A DNA stretch of 64,000 bases from positions 62,001 to 126,000 of the forward strand of contig SVFC01000001.1 in NCBI GenBank assembly GCA_015057035.1, in the 5' to 3' direction. Below the pieces are notes generated by a model, which searched no databases, was not told where the DNA came from, and saw only the letters and a program-made list of their open reading frames with translations. Position numbers and translations under genes: made by a program. Shown in pieces: positions 17,612-26,796 of this stretch. The stretch's first letter is position 1. Each line of letters starts with the position of its first letter. This DNA is from Lachnospiraceae bacterium (lineage in GTDB: Bacteria > Bacillota > Clostridia > Lachnospirales > Lachnospiraceae).

Positions 17612-18001
17612 ATGGATCTTTCAAGCTTAGCAAGTATTTCCAGTTTAACTGGTTTAACAAATACATCGAACTTATCAAATCTTTCTCAACTTTCAGACGA
17701 GGATATTACGACAATATATTCTGCGTACAATGATGCATTGTCATCTGTTAGTGGATCTTCGGATGTAAAGGGTGGGGATTTTAGTTCGATTTTGGATGGC
17801 ATGATTCATGCTATTGATGAAACTAATGACTTACAGAATTATGCGGAACAGGCAGAAATCGAGTTTGCGTTAGGTTTATCAGAGAATACACATGACTTAT
17901 TGATTGCGCAGACAAAAGCCAATGTTGCGTTACAGTACACAGTTGCTGTTAGAGATAAGTTAATCGAAGCATATCGCGAGATTATGAATATGCAGATTTA
18001 A
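17612..18001 (+). CDS. fliE: Flagellar hook-basal body protein FliE
   Basis: Joins the MS ring to the rod and is among the first exported substrates. The C-terminal half is the family signature (DFSSILDGMIHAIDETNDLQNYAEQAEIEFALG, then NVALQYTVAVRDKLIEAYREIMNMQI). The first about 45 residues are Ser/Leu-rich and low in conservation. 129 aa is slightly longer than the usual 100-110 because of this N-terminus. AAAGGGGAA precedes the ATG. Confidence 0.93.
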   Translation: MDLSSLASISSLTGLTNTSNLSNLSQLSDEDITTIYSAYNDALSSVSGSSDVKGGDFSSILDGMIHAIDETNDLQNYAEQAEIEFALGLSENTHDLLIAQTKANVALQYTVAVRDKLIEAYREIMNMQI

Positions 18002-18018
18002 TTTAAGGGGACGAAAAA

Positions 18019-19626
18019 ATGCAGGAACAATTGAAGAAACTTTTGGAAAAAGTTCTTGAATGGTGGAAGAAATTTAATAACAAACAACGTGTGCTGATTT
18101 TAAGTTCTATTGGCGTTGTGATAATAGCGCTGGTGATTTTGGCTGTTGTAATGTCAAATCCAACGATGCAGACATTATATATATGCAAAGATTATAGTGA
18201 AGCAGCTGAGATTAAGGAACTTCTGGATTCAGATGGAACAATCAAGTATGAAGTAGTTGATGGTGGATTAACCTTCCGTGTTGCGGCAGAAGATGAAGCT
18301 GCTGCTTGTATGTTGCTTGGTTCTAATGAATTTCCTACAACACCATATTCTATTGAAAATGTTGTAAACGGAAGTTTTACACAGACAGAAGCGGATAAGC
18401 AGAAATTATATGCAGATTATCTTGAGAAAAAATTTGCGACACATATTGAACAGCTGTCTTATGTAGATGGTTGTACAATGGACATTCAGATGCCTAAGGA
18501 TGATGGAACGATTCTTTCAAGAGAACAGGAAGCCACAGCTGCGGTATATCTTGATGTCAATGAAGAAGTGAACTCAGAACAGGCATATGCACTGGCACAG
18601 TTTGTAGCTGCACAGTTAGGTAACAAGAATACCGAAGGCATTACCATTATGGATATGGATGGATATATGATTTATTCCGGTGCGGATGCAGATTCTAATA
18701 TCGGAGTGGTATCTACACAGTTGTCATATATGCAGAAGTTAGAGAATCTGGTTAAGGAAGAGATTTCTGACATTTTAGTTGGTTCTAAGATTTTTGCCAA
18801 TGTGGAAGTTGCCATGAATGTGGATGTAGACTTCAGTGAGAAGATTACGAACAACAAGCAGTTAGGTATTCCAAATGGTATGACTGGTGGAGCCATTACT
18901 TCACAGCACTTGTATAGCTATGAATCCACTATTGGTACAGAGGGCGGTGTGCCTGGTACAGATACCAATGATGATACTACATATGTTTTCCAGGATGGTG
19001 AGACTGGATATACAGTAATTGATGAATCAGAAACTTTGTATGAGTATGATGAATTTGTTACTCAGATTATTGATAAAGGTGGCAACATTGCATATGACAA
19101 CTGCTCTACAACAGTAGTTGCAACCAGACAGATTGTTTATGATGAGGTGGTATTAAAAGCAACAGGTCAGCTTGAAGATATGTCTTTTGACCAGTTTAAG
19201 GCCACACACAGTGAGAAACGCTTGGTTGCTGCAGATGATATGTACATTCAGATGATTGCAGATGCCACAGGCTTCCCTGCAAGTCAGATTACCTTCGTAT
19301 GTTATGAAGTTCCACACTTTGTAGCAGAAGAAACAGACGGACGTTCTATTTCTGATTATGCACAGATTATCATTGCGGTTCTTATCTTTGTACTCCTTGG
19401 CTTCGTAGTATTCCGTAGCACAAGAGCACAGAAGGAAGAAGAAGTAGAACCAGAACTTTCAGTAGAATCATTGCTTGAAGCTACTGCTGAGGCACAGGAA
19501 GCTTTAGAAGACATCGGATATAACGAGAAATCCGAAGTTCGTATAATGATTGAAAAATTCGTAGACGAAAATCCAGATGCTGTTGCGCAGTTGTTGCGTA
19601 ACTGGCTCAATGAAGATTGGGAGTAA
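18019..19626 (+). CDS. fliF: Flagellar MS-ring protein FliF
   Basis: Forms the membrane-embedded MS ring on which the motor is built. Membrane helix 1 is at about residues 26-46 (RVLILSSIGVVIIALVILAVVM) and helix 2 at about 445-466. Between them lie the YscJ-like ring-building motif and the FliF beta domain (YLEKKFATHIEQL, EKITNNKQ). The cytoplasmic C-terminus, which binds FliG, ends in VAQLLRNWLNEDWE. 535 aa is normal for Firmicutes. TAAGGGGACG precedes the start. Confidence 0.95.
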   Translation: MQEQLKKLLEKVLEWWKKFNNKQRVLILSSIGVVIIALVILAVVMSNPTMQTLYICKDYSEAAEIKELLDSDGTIKYEVVDGGLTFRVAAEDEAAACMLLGSNEFPTTPYSIENVVNGSFTQTEADKQKLYADYLEKKFATHIEQLSYVDGCTMDIQMPKDDGTILSREQEATAAVYLDVNEEVNSEQAYALAQFVAAQLGNKNTEGITIMDMDGYMIYSGADADSNIGVVSTQLSYMQKLENLVKEEISDILVGSKIFANVEVAMNVDVDFSEKITNNKQLGIPNGMTGGAITSQHLYSYESTIGTEGGVPGTDTNDDTTYVFQDGETGYTVIDESETLYEYDEFVTQIIDKGGNIAYDNCSTTVVATRQIVYDEVVLKATGQLEDMSFDQFKATHSEKRLVAADDMYIQMIADATGFPASQITFVCYEVPHFVAEETDGRSISDYAQIIIAVLIFVLLGFVVFRSTRAQKEEEVEPELSVESLLEATAEAQEALEDIGYNEKSEVRIMIEKFVDENPDAVAQLLRNWLNEDWE

Positions 19627-19629
19627 AAC

Positions 19630-20634
19630 ATGAGTGAATCATACAATGGGGTACAAAAAGCGGCGATTTTATTAATTGCCCTTGGCCCTGAAAAAGCTGC
19701 TACCATTTTTAAGCACTTAAAAGAAGATGAAATTGAAGAATTAACACTGGAGATTGCTAACACTAGAAGTGTATCGCCACAGACAAAAGAAGATATTCTT
19801 ATGGAGTTTTACCAGATTTGTCTTGCTCAGCAGTATATTGCTGAAGGTGGTATTGGCTATGCGAAGGAACTTTTGGAAAAAGCATTGGGCGCAGATCGTG
19901 CACAGGGCGTTATTTCCAAACTTACAGCTTCCCTTCAGGTTCGTCCTTTCGAGTTTGTTCGAAAGACAGATCCAAGCCAGTTGTTGAACTTTATCCAGGA
20001 CGAGCATCCACAGACGATTGCTATGATTTTATCATACTTAGCACCAGGTCAGTCTGCCCTTGTATTAGGTGCATTGCCACCTGAAAAACAGGCAGATGTT
20101 GCAAAACGTATTGCTATGATGGACCGCACATCGCCAGATGTTATTAAGGAAGTGGAGCGCGTATTGGAACGTAAACTTGCATCTCTTGTTAACCAGGATT
20201 ACACAATCGTGGGTGGTATCGATTCTATCGTAAGCATCTTGAACAGTGTAGACCGTGGAACAGAAAAACATATTATGGAATCTCTTGAAATTGAAGAGCC
20301 AGAACTTGCAGATGAAATCCGTAAGAAGATGTTCGTATTCGAAGATATTCTTCTTCTGGATGACCGTGCAATTCAGCGTGTACTTCGAGAGGTTGATAAT
20401 GCGGATCTTGAACTTGCTCTTAAGAGTACTACAGAAGAAGTTCAGAACGTTGTATTCAAGAACTTATCAAAACGTCTTGCAGCCATGATCAAGGAAGATA
20501 TGGACTTCATGGGACCAGTTCGTATGAAGGACGTAGAAGAAGCGCAGCAGAAAATCGTTGGTATTATCCGCCGCTTAGAAGATTCCGCAGAAATCGTTAT
20601 TTCTCGTGGCGGAGGTGATGATATCGTTGTCTAA
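19630..20634 (+). CDS. fliG: Flagellar motor switch protein FliG
   Basis: C-ring protein that couples stator ion flow to rotation. KAAILLIALGPEKAATIFKHL opens the N-terminal FliF-binding domain; the middle domain has the EHPQ motif (FIQDEHPQTIAMILSYL); the C-terminal torque domain has the charged helix LLDDRAIQRVLREVDNADLELALK. 334 aa is usual. It starts 3 bp after fliF, with its ribosome site (GGGAG) inside the fliF end, so the two are coupled and made in ratio. Confidence 0.96.
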   Translation: MSESYNGVQKAAILLIALGPEKAATIFKHLKEDEIEELTLEIANTRSVSPQTKEDILMEFYQICLAQQYIAEGGIGYAKELLEKALGADRAQGVISKLTASLQVRPFEFVRKTDPSQLLNFIQDEHPQTIAMILSYLAPGQSALVLGALPPEKQADVAKRIAMMDRTSPDVIKEVERVLERKLASLVNQDYTIVGGIDSIVSILNSVDRGTEKHIMESLEIEEPELADEIRKKMFVFEDILLLDDRAIQRVLREVDNADLELALKSTTEEVQNVVFKNLSKRLAAMIKEDMDFMGPVRMKDVEEAQQKIVGIIRRLEDSAEIVISRGGGDDIVV

Positions 20635-21445
20635 TTTATTAAAACAATGTTTCGTCGTAAGCCAGCAGGATGGAAAGCGAATCATTAATGCAGATGAAAG
20701 ATATGTGAATAAAAGTGTTCCGATAAACACTCCAGAGCCAGTATATCAGGAAGATATGGTTCCAGGTAGTGAAGAAATTCTGGATGGATTTCTGGCTGGT
20801 TTAAATGCAGAAGAGGTCTATGTGGAACCTGAGATTGCTCCAGAAGATTTGCTTGCTCAGGCAAGAGCAGAAGCAGAGGCAATTGTTGCAGCAGCGCAGG
20901 CAGAAGCTATTCGTATTTCAGACGATGCTCGTTTGGAAGCGGAGAAGCTGTTTGAAAAGAGCAAATTGGAAGGCTATAACGAAGGTTCTTCCAAACTTCG
21001 TGCAGAAGTGGCTGATGAAAAGGCACGCATGCAGGAAGAATTAATTGAATTGAAACATCAGTTGAAGGATGAACATATGAAGAAGATGGAGGTAATGGAA
21101 TCAGACATTATTGATGCCGTTATCAAAGTCTTTAGACATGTATTTAATATTCAGTTCGACAATAAAAAACAGATTTTATTATATCTGGTACATAATACAC
21201 TTATGAATGTAGAGGTTGGCAAGGAATTTCATATCCGTGTTTCTTCTGCAAACTATAAGTTTTTTGAATCTCGTATTGGAGATATTAAGGAAAAGATTGG
21301 AAATGATATTGACATTGAGATTGTCAACGATATGACACTTGGTGCTGAGGATTGTATTATCGAAACAGAATCCGGCGTATTCAATTGTGGCATAGATATG
21401 GAATTGGCAAATCTCGAAAAAGATATCAGATCACTGTGTGATTAA
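20627..21445 (+). CDS. fliH: Flagellar assembly protein FliH
   Basis: Negative regulator and peripheral stalk of the FliI export ATPase. I start at TTG 20627, which lies 7 bp after GGAGGTGAT and gives the family-like N-terminus SNLLKQCFVV; GTG 20606 and ATG 20618 are also in frame but precede or touch the ribosome site. The start overlaps fliG by 8 bp. The middle is a long Ala/Glu-rich coiled coil (RAEAEAIVAAAQAEAIRISD), and the C-terminal domain is the V-ATPase subunit E-like fold (EFHIRVSSANYKFF, LGAEDCIIETESGVFNCGID). Confidence 0.9.
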   Translation: MSNLLKQCFVVSQQDGKRIINADERYVNKSVPINTPEPVYQEDMVPGSEEILDGFLAGLNAEEVYVEPEIAPEDLLAQARAEAEAIVAAAQAEAIRISDDARLEAEKLFEKSKLEGYNEGSSKLRAEVADEKARMQEELIELKHQLKDEHMKKMEVMESDIIDAVIKVFRHVFNIQFDNKKQILLYLVHNTLMNVEVGKEFHIRVSSANYKFFESRIGDIKEKIGNDIDIEIVNDMTLGAEDCIIETESGVFNCGIDMELANLEKDIRSLCD

Positions 21446-21463
21446 CACAGTTGGGGAAGTATC

Positions 21464-22774
21464 GTGATCAAAGAAGCAGAGAAGTATTTGCAACTATTAG
21501 ACAAACAATTTTATAAGAGTTATGGAAAAGTTTCGATGGTAGTTGGTCTTACTGTTGAATCTGTTGGTCCACAGGCCAGACTTAATGATTTGTGTAAGAT
21601 TTATCTGGACAAAGAACTTAAGGAATATGCTATGGCCGAAGTGGTTGGTTTTCGCGATTCCAAACTGATTTTAATGCCTTATGACTTAGTAGAAGGTATA
21701 GGCGTAGGTTGTATTGTTGAGAATACCGGTAAGCCATTACAGGTAAAGGTAGGCGATGGTATCCTTGGACACACCCTAGATGGTATTGGCAGACCTACAG
21801 ATGTGGATGAACTCAAGCTTCCATACAAATATCCAGTGGAAGCACTTCCACCAGATCCAATGTCGCGAGAAATCATTAGCGAAGTTCTTCCACTTGGAGT
21901 AAAAGCTGTGGACGGCCTTATTACGGTAGGTAAAGGACAGCGTATCGGTATTTTTGCCGGCTCCGGTGTTGGAAAGAGTACTTTGATGGGTATGTTTGCC
22001 CGCAATACAAAAGCGGATATTAACGTTATTGCTCTGATTGGTGAACGAGGACGTGAGGTACGTGAATTTATCGAACGAGATTTGGGACCAGAGGGTATGG
22101 CAAGGTCTGTAGTAGTAGTAGCAACCTCGGACAAGCCAGCGTTAATTCGTAATAAAGCAGCAAAAACTGCTACAGCAATTGCAGAATATTTTAGAGATCA
22201 AGGAAAAGATGTTCTTCTGATGATGGACTCCTTAACCCGATTCTCCATGGCACAGCGTGAGATTGGACTTGCTTCTGGTGAACCACCGGTAACTAGAGGT
22301 TATCCACCAAGTGTATATTCTGAAATGCCTAAACTTTTAGAGAGAGCTGGAACCTCTGAGAAAGGTTCTATTACAGGATTATATACTGTGCTTGTAGATG
22401 GTGATGATTTTAATGAGCCAATTACAGATACAGCAAGAAGTATTTTAGATGGACACATCATGTTAGACCGTAAACTTGGGCACAAGAACCATTATCCGGC
22501 GATCGATGTGTTGCAGAGTATTTCCCGTGTTATGAGCAGTATCGCAACCCAAGAACACAAAGTACTGGCGGGAAAACTTAAGAATGTCCTTGCTACATAT
22601 AGTGAGGCGGAGGATTTGATTAATATTGGTGCTTATAAGAGCGGTTCAAATCCTGATATTGACTATGCAATCAAGAAAATTCGTGCAGTGAATGAATTTT
22701 TATGTCAGGCAACGGATGAGAAGTTTTTGTTCGAAGAAGAAATCCAACTGTTAGAGCAGCTGTTTGAGGATTAA
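21464..22774 (+). CDS. fliI: Flagellum-specific ATPase FliI
   Basis: Hexameric ATPase of the flagellar type III export apparatus, related to the F1 beta subunit. Walker A GSGVGKS is at 166-172, preceded by the export-type motif VGKGQRIGIFA, and Walker B is LLMMDSLTRFSMAQRE. GEPPVTRGYPPSVYSEMPKLLERAG is typical for the FliI/YscN class. 436 aa is standard. The start is GTG at 21464, 19 bp after fliH, with GGGGAAG upstream. FliH, FliI and FliJ follow one another as in nearly all flagellated Firmicutes. Confidence 0.97.
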   Translation: MIKEAEKYLQLLDKQFYKSYGKVSMVVGLTVESVGPQARLNDLCKIYLDKELKEYAMAEVVGFRDSKLILMPYDLVEGIGVGCIVENTGKPLQVKVGDGILGHTLDGIGRPTDVDELKLPYKYPVEALPPDPMSREIISEVLPLGVKAVDGLITVGKGQRIGIFAGSGVGKSTLMGMFARNTKADINVIALIGERGREVREFIERDLGPEGMARSVVVVATSDKPALIRNKAAKTATAIAEYFRDQGKDVLLMMDSLTRFSMAQREIGLASGEPPVTRGYPPSVYSEMPKLLERAGTSEKGSITGLYTVLVDGDDFNEPITDTARSILDGHIMLDRKLGHKNHYPAIDVLQSISRVMSSIATQEHKVLAGKLKNVLATYSEAEDLINIGAYKSGSNPDIDYAIKKIRAVNEFLCQATDEKFLFEEEIQLLEQLFED

Positions 22775-22788
22775 TGATAAGGTGATTT

Positions 22789-23229
22789 ATGGCAAAGTTT
22801 AAGTACAGAATGCAAAATATTCTGGATGTAAAGTTAAAACTGGAGTCTCAGGCGAAAATTGCATATGGAATTGCCAATCAAAAGTACCTTGCAGAACAGA
22901 AAAAACTGCAGGAACTCATCATCCGTCGTACAGGCTATGAGATGGCGCTTAAGGAACTTATGACAGGAACATTGGATGTTAAGAAAGTGACTCAGGCAAG
23001 AGCAGACGTTAACACCATGAAGACACTAGTGCGCAGGCAGATGATTGTGGTACATAAGGCAGAGTTAGAACTTAACGAAGCAAGACAGAAATTAAACGAA
23101 GTTATGATGGAACGTAAGACACATGAGAAACTTCGGGAAAAAGCCTTTGAGCAGTTTAAGGAAGAACTTAAGCAGGGCGAAAGTAAAGAAATCGATGAAC
23201 TTGTAAGTTTTACTTACAATTCAAAGTAG
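22789..23229 (+). CDS. fliJ: Flagellar export chaperone FliJ
   Basis: Coiled-coil stalk of the export ATPase, similar to F1 gamma. The 146 residues are almost all helical and charged (FKYRMQNILDVKLKLESQAK at the start is the family signature; later RKTHEKLREKAFEQFKEELK). It starts 15 bp after fliI; the site AAGGTG is close to the ATG. Sequence conservation is always low in this family, so position between fliI and the MotE-like gene adds weight. Confidence 0.9.
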   Translation: MAKFKYRMQNILDVKLKLESQAKIAYGIANQKYLAEQKKLQELIIRRTGYEMALKELMTGTLDVKKVTQARADVNTMKTLVRRQMIVVHKAELELNEARQKLNEVMMERKTHEKLREKAFEQFKEELKQGESKEIDELVSFTYNSK

Positions 23230-23239
23230 GGAGATATCT

Positions 23240-24013
23240 ATGGCGTTATTTAAGAAAAAAGAAAAGACGAAAGTAGATAATGAGAATACTGAAGAAGTAA
23301 GCGAAGGTATAGGTGGTAAGATTTTACTGGCTTTCGTTACCTTGTTGATTATTGTTATTTGGCTTGGAATTATTGTTTTACTTGTAAAATTAGACGTGGG
23401 CGGGTTTGGTTCAACAGTACTTCGTCCAATTATAAAAGATGTCCCATATTTGAATCTGATTCTTCCAGAAGAAGAGGAAGAGGTCGGTACGGAATATCAG
23501 TTTGAAACTATCGAGGATGCAATCGCAAGAATCAAAGAATTAGAAGCTATGTTGGATGCAGAATATGCAAAAAATGATGTGGACGCTGCAACAATTCTTG
23601 AATTGCAGAATACGATAGCTGCGTTGTCTGTTTACAAAGAAGAACAGGATGAATTTGAGCGTATCAAAGAACAGTGGTACGAACAAGTGGTGTTCGGAAC
23701 AGAGGGCGTGGAATATGAATGGTATAAAGTCTTCTATGAAAGCATTGATCCGGAAAATGCAGAAGCTTTATATAAAGAGGTTGTAAAGCAGTATGTATAT
23801 GATGAAGCAATCAAAGATGATGTCAATACATACGCTAGTATGCCTCCAAAATCTGCGGCAGCGATTTTTGACCAAATGGTTCAGGATGGAAAAACCAAGA
23901 GAGTATGTAATATTCTCTTGAATATGGATGTCCAGTCCAAAGCCGATATTATGGCCAAGATGGATCCTAAAAATGCTGCGACATTAACAGTATTAATGGA
24001 GCCTAAAAAATAA
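23240..24013 (+). CDS. MotE/YlxF-like flagellar membrane protein
   Basis: Protein of 257 aa with one membrane helix at about 29-52, a Glu-rich periplasmic coiled coil (EEEEEVGTEYQFETIEDAIARIKELEAML), and a C-terminal domain similar to the MgtE N-terminal fold (MPPKSAAAIFDQMVQDGKTKRVCNILLNMD, KMDPKNAATLTVLM). This is the layout of YlxF in Bacillus and MotE in other bacteria, which stabilises the stator. The gene sits between fliJ and fliK, the usual place. Function by homology and position; the ligand is unknown. Confidence 0.8.
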   Translation: MALFKKKEKTKVDNENTEEVSEGIGGKILLAFVTLLIIVIWLGIIVLLVKLDVGGFGSTVLRPIIKDVPYLNLILPEEEEEVGTEYQFETIEDAIARIKELEAMLDAEYAKNDVDAATILELQNTIAALSVYKEEQDEFERIKEQWYEQVVFGTEGVEYEWYKVFYESIDPENAEALYKEVVKQYVYDEAIKDDVNTYASMPPKSAAAIFDQMVQDGKTKRVCNILLNMDVQSKADIMAKMDPKNAATLTVLMEPKK

Positions 24014-24055
24014 CTGGCCGCAACAAAACTAAATATTGAAGAAAGGAGGACTTGC

Positions 24056-25582
24056 ATGACAACAGCAAATCTTTTAAATGTTTCCTCTGTGAAAACAGTT
24101 CAGGTAGACGTTTCGAAGAAGTTGCAGGAAGAGGCCCAGGAAGTAACAGCGATTTTTGCTTCAATGATGAATCAGTCTGTTGACCTTGTAAGCCAGGGGG
24201 TAGATGATACGTCTTCCGAAATCGGTATCCGAGAGGCAGAAGGTACACAGGAAATCACCAATTCCTATGAGAGTTTTGGTTACAAAGATAACAGAATCGA
24301 AACAGCCAAGGAAGATGTGACAAATGCTGATTATGAAGCGGTAGAGGAAACTTTACAGCAGGCAGAAGAGGAGATTCTTGGCACCCTAAGCGAAGAGTAT
24401 GGAGTAGATGAAGAAATGCTCCGTAATTTATTAGATGATATGGGACTTAGTGTATTAGATTTACTAAACCCACAGAATCTTGTAGCTTTCGTAATGGCGC
24501 TGACAGGAATTAACACAGGTGAAGAACTGTTACTGGATGAGAACTTTCTTAAGGTAATGGAGACGCTGGATACTTTGTCAAATAATTTGATGAAGGAGTT
24601 TTCTGTAGACAAAGATGGATTACAGAAGATTATTTCCATGATGGAAACCATGAACTTAGAAGGTGGAGAAGTTTCTTTTGAACAGGTGTTAGAGGTACAG
24701 ACAGAAGGTGCAATGCAACAGGATGTAGCACAGACAGATGCTAATGCACAGATGGATGTAACACAGACAGATGTAGCAGAAGAAGCGGCTCAGCAGAACG
24801 TGCAGAAGGTAGAAGAATCTTCAGTAACCGCAGAACAGACTGATGCAGAAACTGCAGAAGAAGGATTAAAGGTTCAGGTTGAGAAAACTACAGAATCAAC
24901 GGAAACCACAGAATCTAAAACAGTTAATTCTGAAGTAGAAGAAGTTGCTACTGGCACGAAAGACAATAGGGACTCATCTCTTTTTGACAACCAGAACAAG
25001 GGAAATGATTTTACATGGAATCAGGAAACTAGTTCGAATCAGGTATTTGTAACAAGTCAGCCAACACCAGTTGGACAGTTTACAGAAATGCCACAGATGC
25101 AGTTGAATTCATATCTTGGTGTGGATACATTACAGATTATGGAACAGATTGCAGAACAGATTAGAGTTGTTGTGACACCAGATACCACTTCAATGGAAAT
25201 GCAGATTAATCCGGAAAATCTTGGTAAAATTTACCTTCACATTTCCTCAGAAGAAGGCGTGGTAAGCGCACAATTCGCAGCGACAAATGAAGTTGTAAAA
25301 GAAGCATTAGAACTTCAAATGGTAACGCTTCGTGAAAACCTGACTCAGGCAGGCGTTAAGGTCGATGCTATCGAAGTAACGGTTGCGTCTCATGAATTTG
25401 AGAAGAATCTTGAGCAGAATCAGAAGGGCCCAGATGAACAGCTTCAGGAAGAAAAAACAACAAAACGTCGCAATCTTTCAGTAGATTCTCTGGACGACTT
25501 ACAGGGAGTTATGACGGAAGAAGAAACATTAGTAGCACAGATTATGAAAGATAACGGTAACTCAATAGATTTTACCGCATAG
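24056..25582 (+). CDS. fliK: Flagellar hook-length control protein FliK
   Basis: Molecular ruler that ends hook growth and switches export specificity. Only the C-terminal domain is well conserved (EMQINPENLGKIYLHISSEEGVVSAQFAATNEVVKEALE, about 378-416), with a Gln/Glu/Thr-rich central stretch (about 215-345) that contains repeats such as QTDANAQ and is expected to vary in length with hook length. 508 aa is at the long end of the normal range. AAAGGAGGAC precedes the ATG, and flgD follows. Confidence 0.88.
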   Translation: MTTANLLNVSSVKTVQVDVSKKLQEEAQEVTAIFASMMNQSVDLVSQGVDDTSSEIGIREAEGTQEITNSYESFGYKDNRIETAKEDVTNADYEAVEETLQQAEEEILGTLSEEYGVDEEMLRNLLDDMGLSVLDLLNPQNLVAFVMALTGINTGEELLLDENFLKVMETLDTLSNNLMKEFSVDKDGLQKIISMMETMNLEGGEVSFEQVLEVQTEGAMQQDVAQTDANAQMDVTQTDVAEEAAQQNVQKVEESSVTAEQTDAETAEEGLKVQVEKTTESTETTESKTVNSEVEEVATGTKDNRDSSLFDNQNKGNDFTWNQETSSNQVFVTSQPTPVGQFTEMPQMQLNSYLGVDTLQIMEQIAEQIRVVVTPDTTSMEMQINPENLGKIYLHISSEEGVVSAQFAATNEVVKEALELQMVTLRENLTQAGVKVDAIEVTVASHEFEKNLEQNQKGPDEQLQEEKTTKRRNLSVDSLDDLQGVMTEEETLVAQIMKDNGNSIDFTA

Positions 25583-25605
25583 TTCGTAATCAAAAGGAGG
25601 TACAA

Positions 25606-26277
25606 ATGGCAATTATTGCACCAGTAGAAAATGGCAAATTAAACTATGATTATACTGACAATTCTAAGAAGGGTAAAATCAATCCTACAGGTTCTACTTT
25701 GGGATATGACCAGTTCTTACAGTTGCTTTGTGCAGAAATGCAGTATCAGGATCCTCTTGAACCAACTAGTAACACAGATTACGTTGCACAGATGGCAACC
25801 TTCTCACAGTTAGAAGCAACACTTTCTATGAGTGAGACAGAATCCAATTCTATGGCAAGTAGCCTTGTTGGAAAACAGGTTATTTTGAAAGTAACAAGTG
25901 AGACCACAGGTATTACTGATTACGTAGACGGAAGAGTTGACTATGTAATGTATGAAAATGGAGAAGTTTTCTTGTCTGTAAATGATGGATTGTATCCTTT
26001 ATCATCATTGGATACAGTTGCAGATGGTGAATATTATGAAGGTATTACACTTGCAACCACATTTGCAAATATGGTAAAACAGCTGCCATTACTTGAAAAT
26101 CTTACAGTGGATTGGGAAAAGGCAATTGTACAGTTGAGAGAACTTTACAATGGTATGACATCATATCAGCAGCGCTTTGTTACTGAAGATTCACTTAAGA
26201 GTTTGAAGGAATATGAGGATCGATTGTCTGACCTTTTGAAACAGCAGGAACAGACCAAAGAACCAGAAACAGTATAA
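25606..26277 (+). CDS. flgD: Flagellar hook assembly scaffold FlgD
   Basis: Hook cap that lets FlgE subunits polymerise and is then replaced. The N-terminal part has the family signature LGYDQFLQLLCAEMQYQDPLEPTSNTDYVAQMATFSQLE. The C-terminal region lacks most of the FlgD Ig-like domains of enterics and carries a mixed helical tail instead (YNGMTSYQQRF, ending in KEPETV), a form also seen in other Clostridia. 223 aa. AAAGGAGGT precedes the ATG by the right distance. Confidence 0.93.
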   Translation: MAIIAPVENGKLNYDYTDNSKKGKINPTGSTLGYDQFLQLLCAEMQYQDPLEPTSNTDYVAQMATFSQLEATLSMSETESNSMASSLVGKQVILKVTSETTGITDYVDGRVDYVMYENGEVFLSVNDGLYPLSSLDTVADGEYYEGITLATTFANMVKQLPLLENLTVDWEKAIVQLRELYNGMTSYQQRFVTEDSLKSLKEYEDRLSDLLKQQEQTKEPETV

Positions 26278-26311
26278 CAACAAAAACTAAATAAGTTATG
26301 GAGGTTTGATT

Positions 26312-26716
26312 ATGAATCAGATATCCAACCAGTTTTTGTCCATTGAACAGATTAGAGACCAATATCTGAATCAATCACAGAATGCGAAATCAGCATATGT
26401 GTCAGACGTAGCTTTCGAGGACGTGCTGAGACAGAAGCAAAACGAAGCTGTGATGGAATCCTCAGAATTAAAATTCTCCAAACATGCAGCCAACAGGCTG
26501 AATGACAGGAATATTTTACTTACGGATTCTCAGAGTGTTCGTCTGGAAAATGGAGTAAAACAGGCGAGTGAGAAAGGGATTACGGAATCCCTGGTTTTAA
26601 TTGATTCTCTTGCGTTTATTGTAAACATACCTAACAAAACGGTAGTTACAGCATTGGATCAAACAGAAACCAACAGTAATATTTTTACAAATATTGACGG
26701 AGCGGTTATTATTTAG
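26312..26716 (+). CDS. Conserved flagellar operon protein, TIGR02530 family
   Basis: Protein of 134 aa of the small family found between flgD and flgE in Firmicutes. The conserved core is LKFSKHAANRLNDRNILLTDSQSVRLENGVKQASEKGITESLVLIDSLAFIVNIPNKTVVTA. I take ATG 26312, since GGAGGT at 26300-26305 fits it, and not TTG 26306. The molecular role is not established; by context it is linked to hook assembly. Confidence 0.88.
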   Translation: MNQISNQFLSIEQIRDQYLNQSQNAKSAYVSDVAFEDVLRQKQNEAVMESSELKFSKHAANRLNDRNILLTDSQSVRLENGVKQASEKGITESLVLIDSLAFIVNIPNKTVVTALDQTETNSNIFTNIDGAVII

Positions 26717-26725
26717 CTGGACCTT

Positions 26726-26779
26726 ATGGAAGCTAAAGTTTTCGGAATGACAGAAGAAAACAAAGACACGCTCAAATAA
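26726..26779 (+). CDS. Possible 17-residue peptide between the TIGR02530 gene and flgE
   Basis: An ATG at 26726 opens 17 codons (MEAKVFGMTEENKDTLK) ending 17 bp before flgE. There is no good ribosome site. It may be chance; the region is otherwise only the flgE leader. Confidence 0.15.
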   Translation: MEAKVFGMTEENKDTLK

Positions 26780-26796
26780 TAGGAGGTCATTTAACT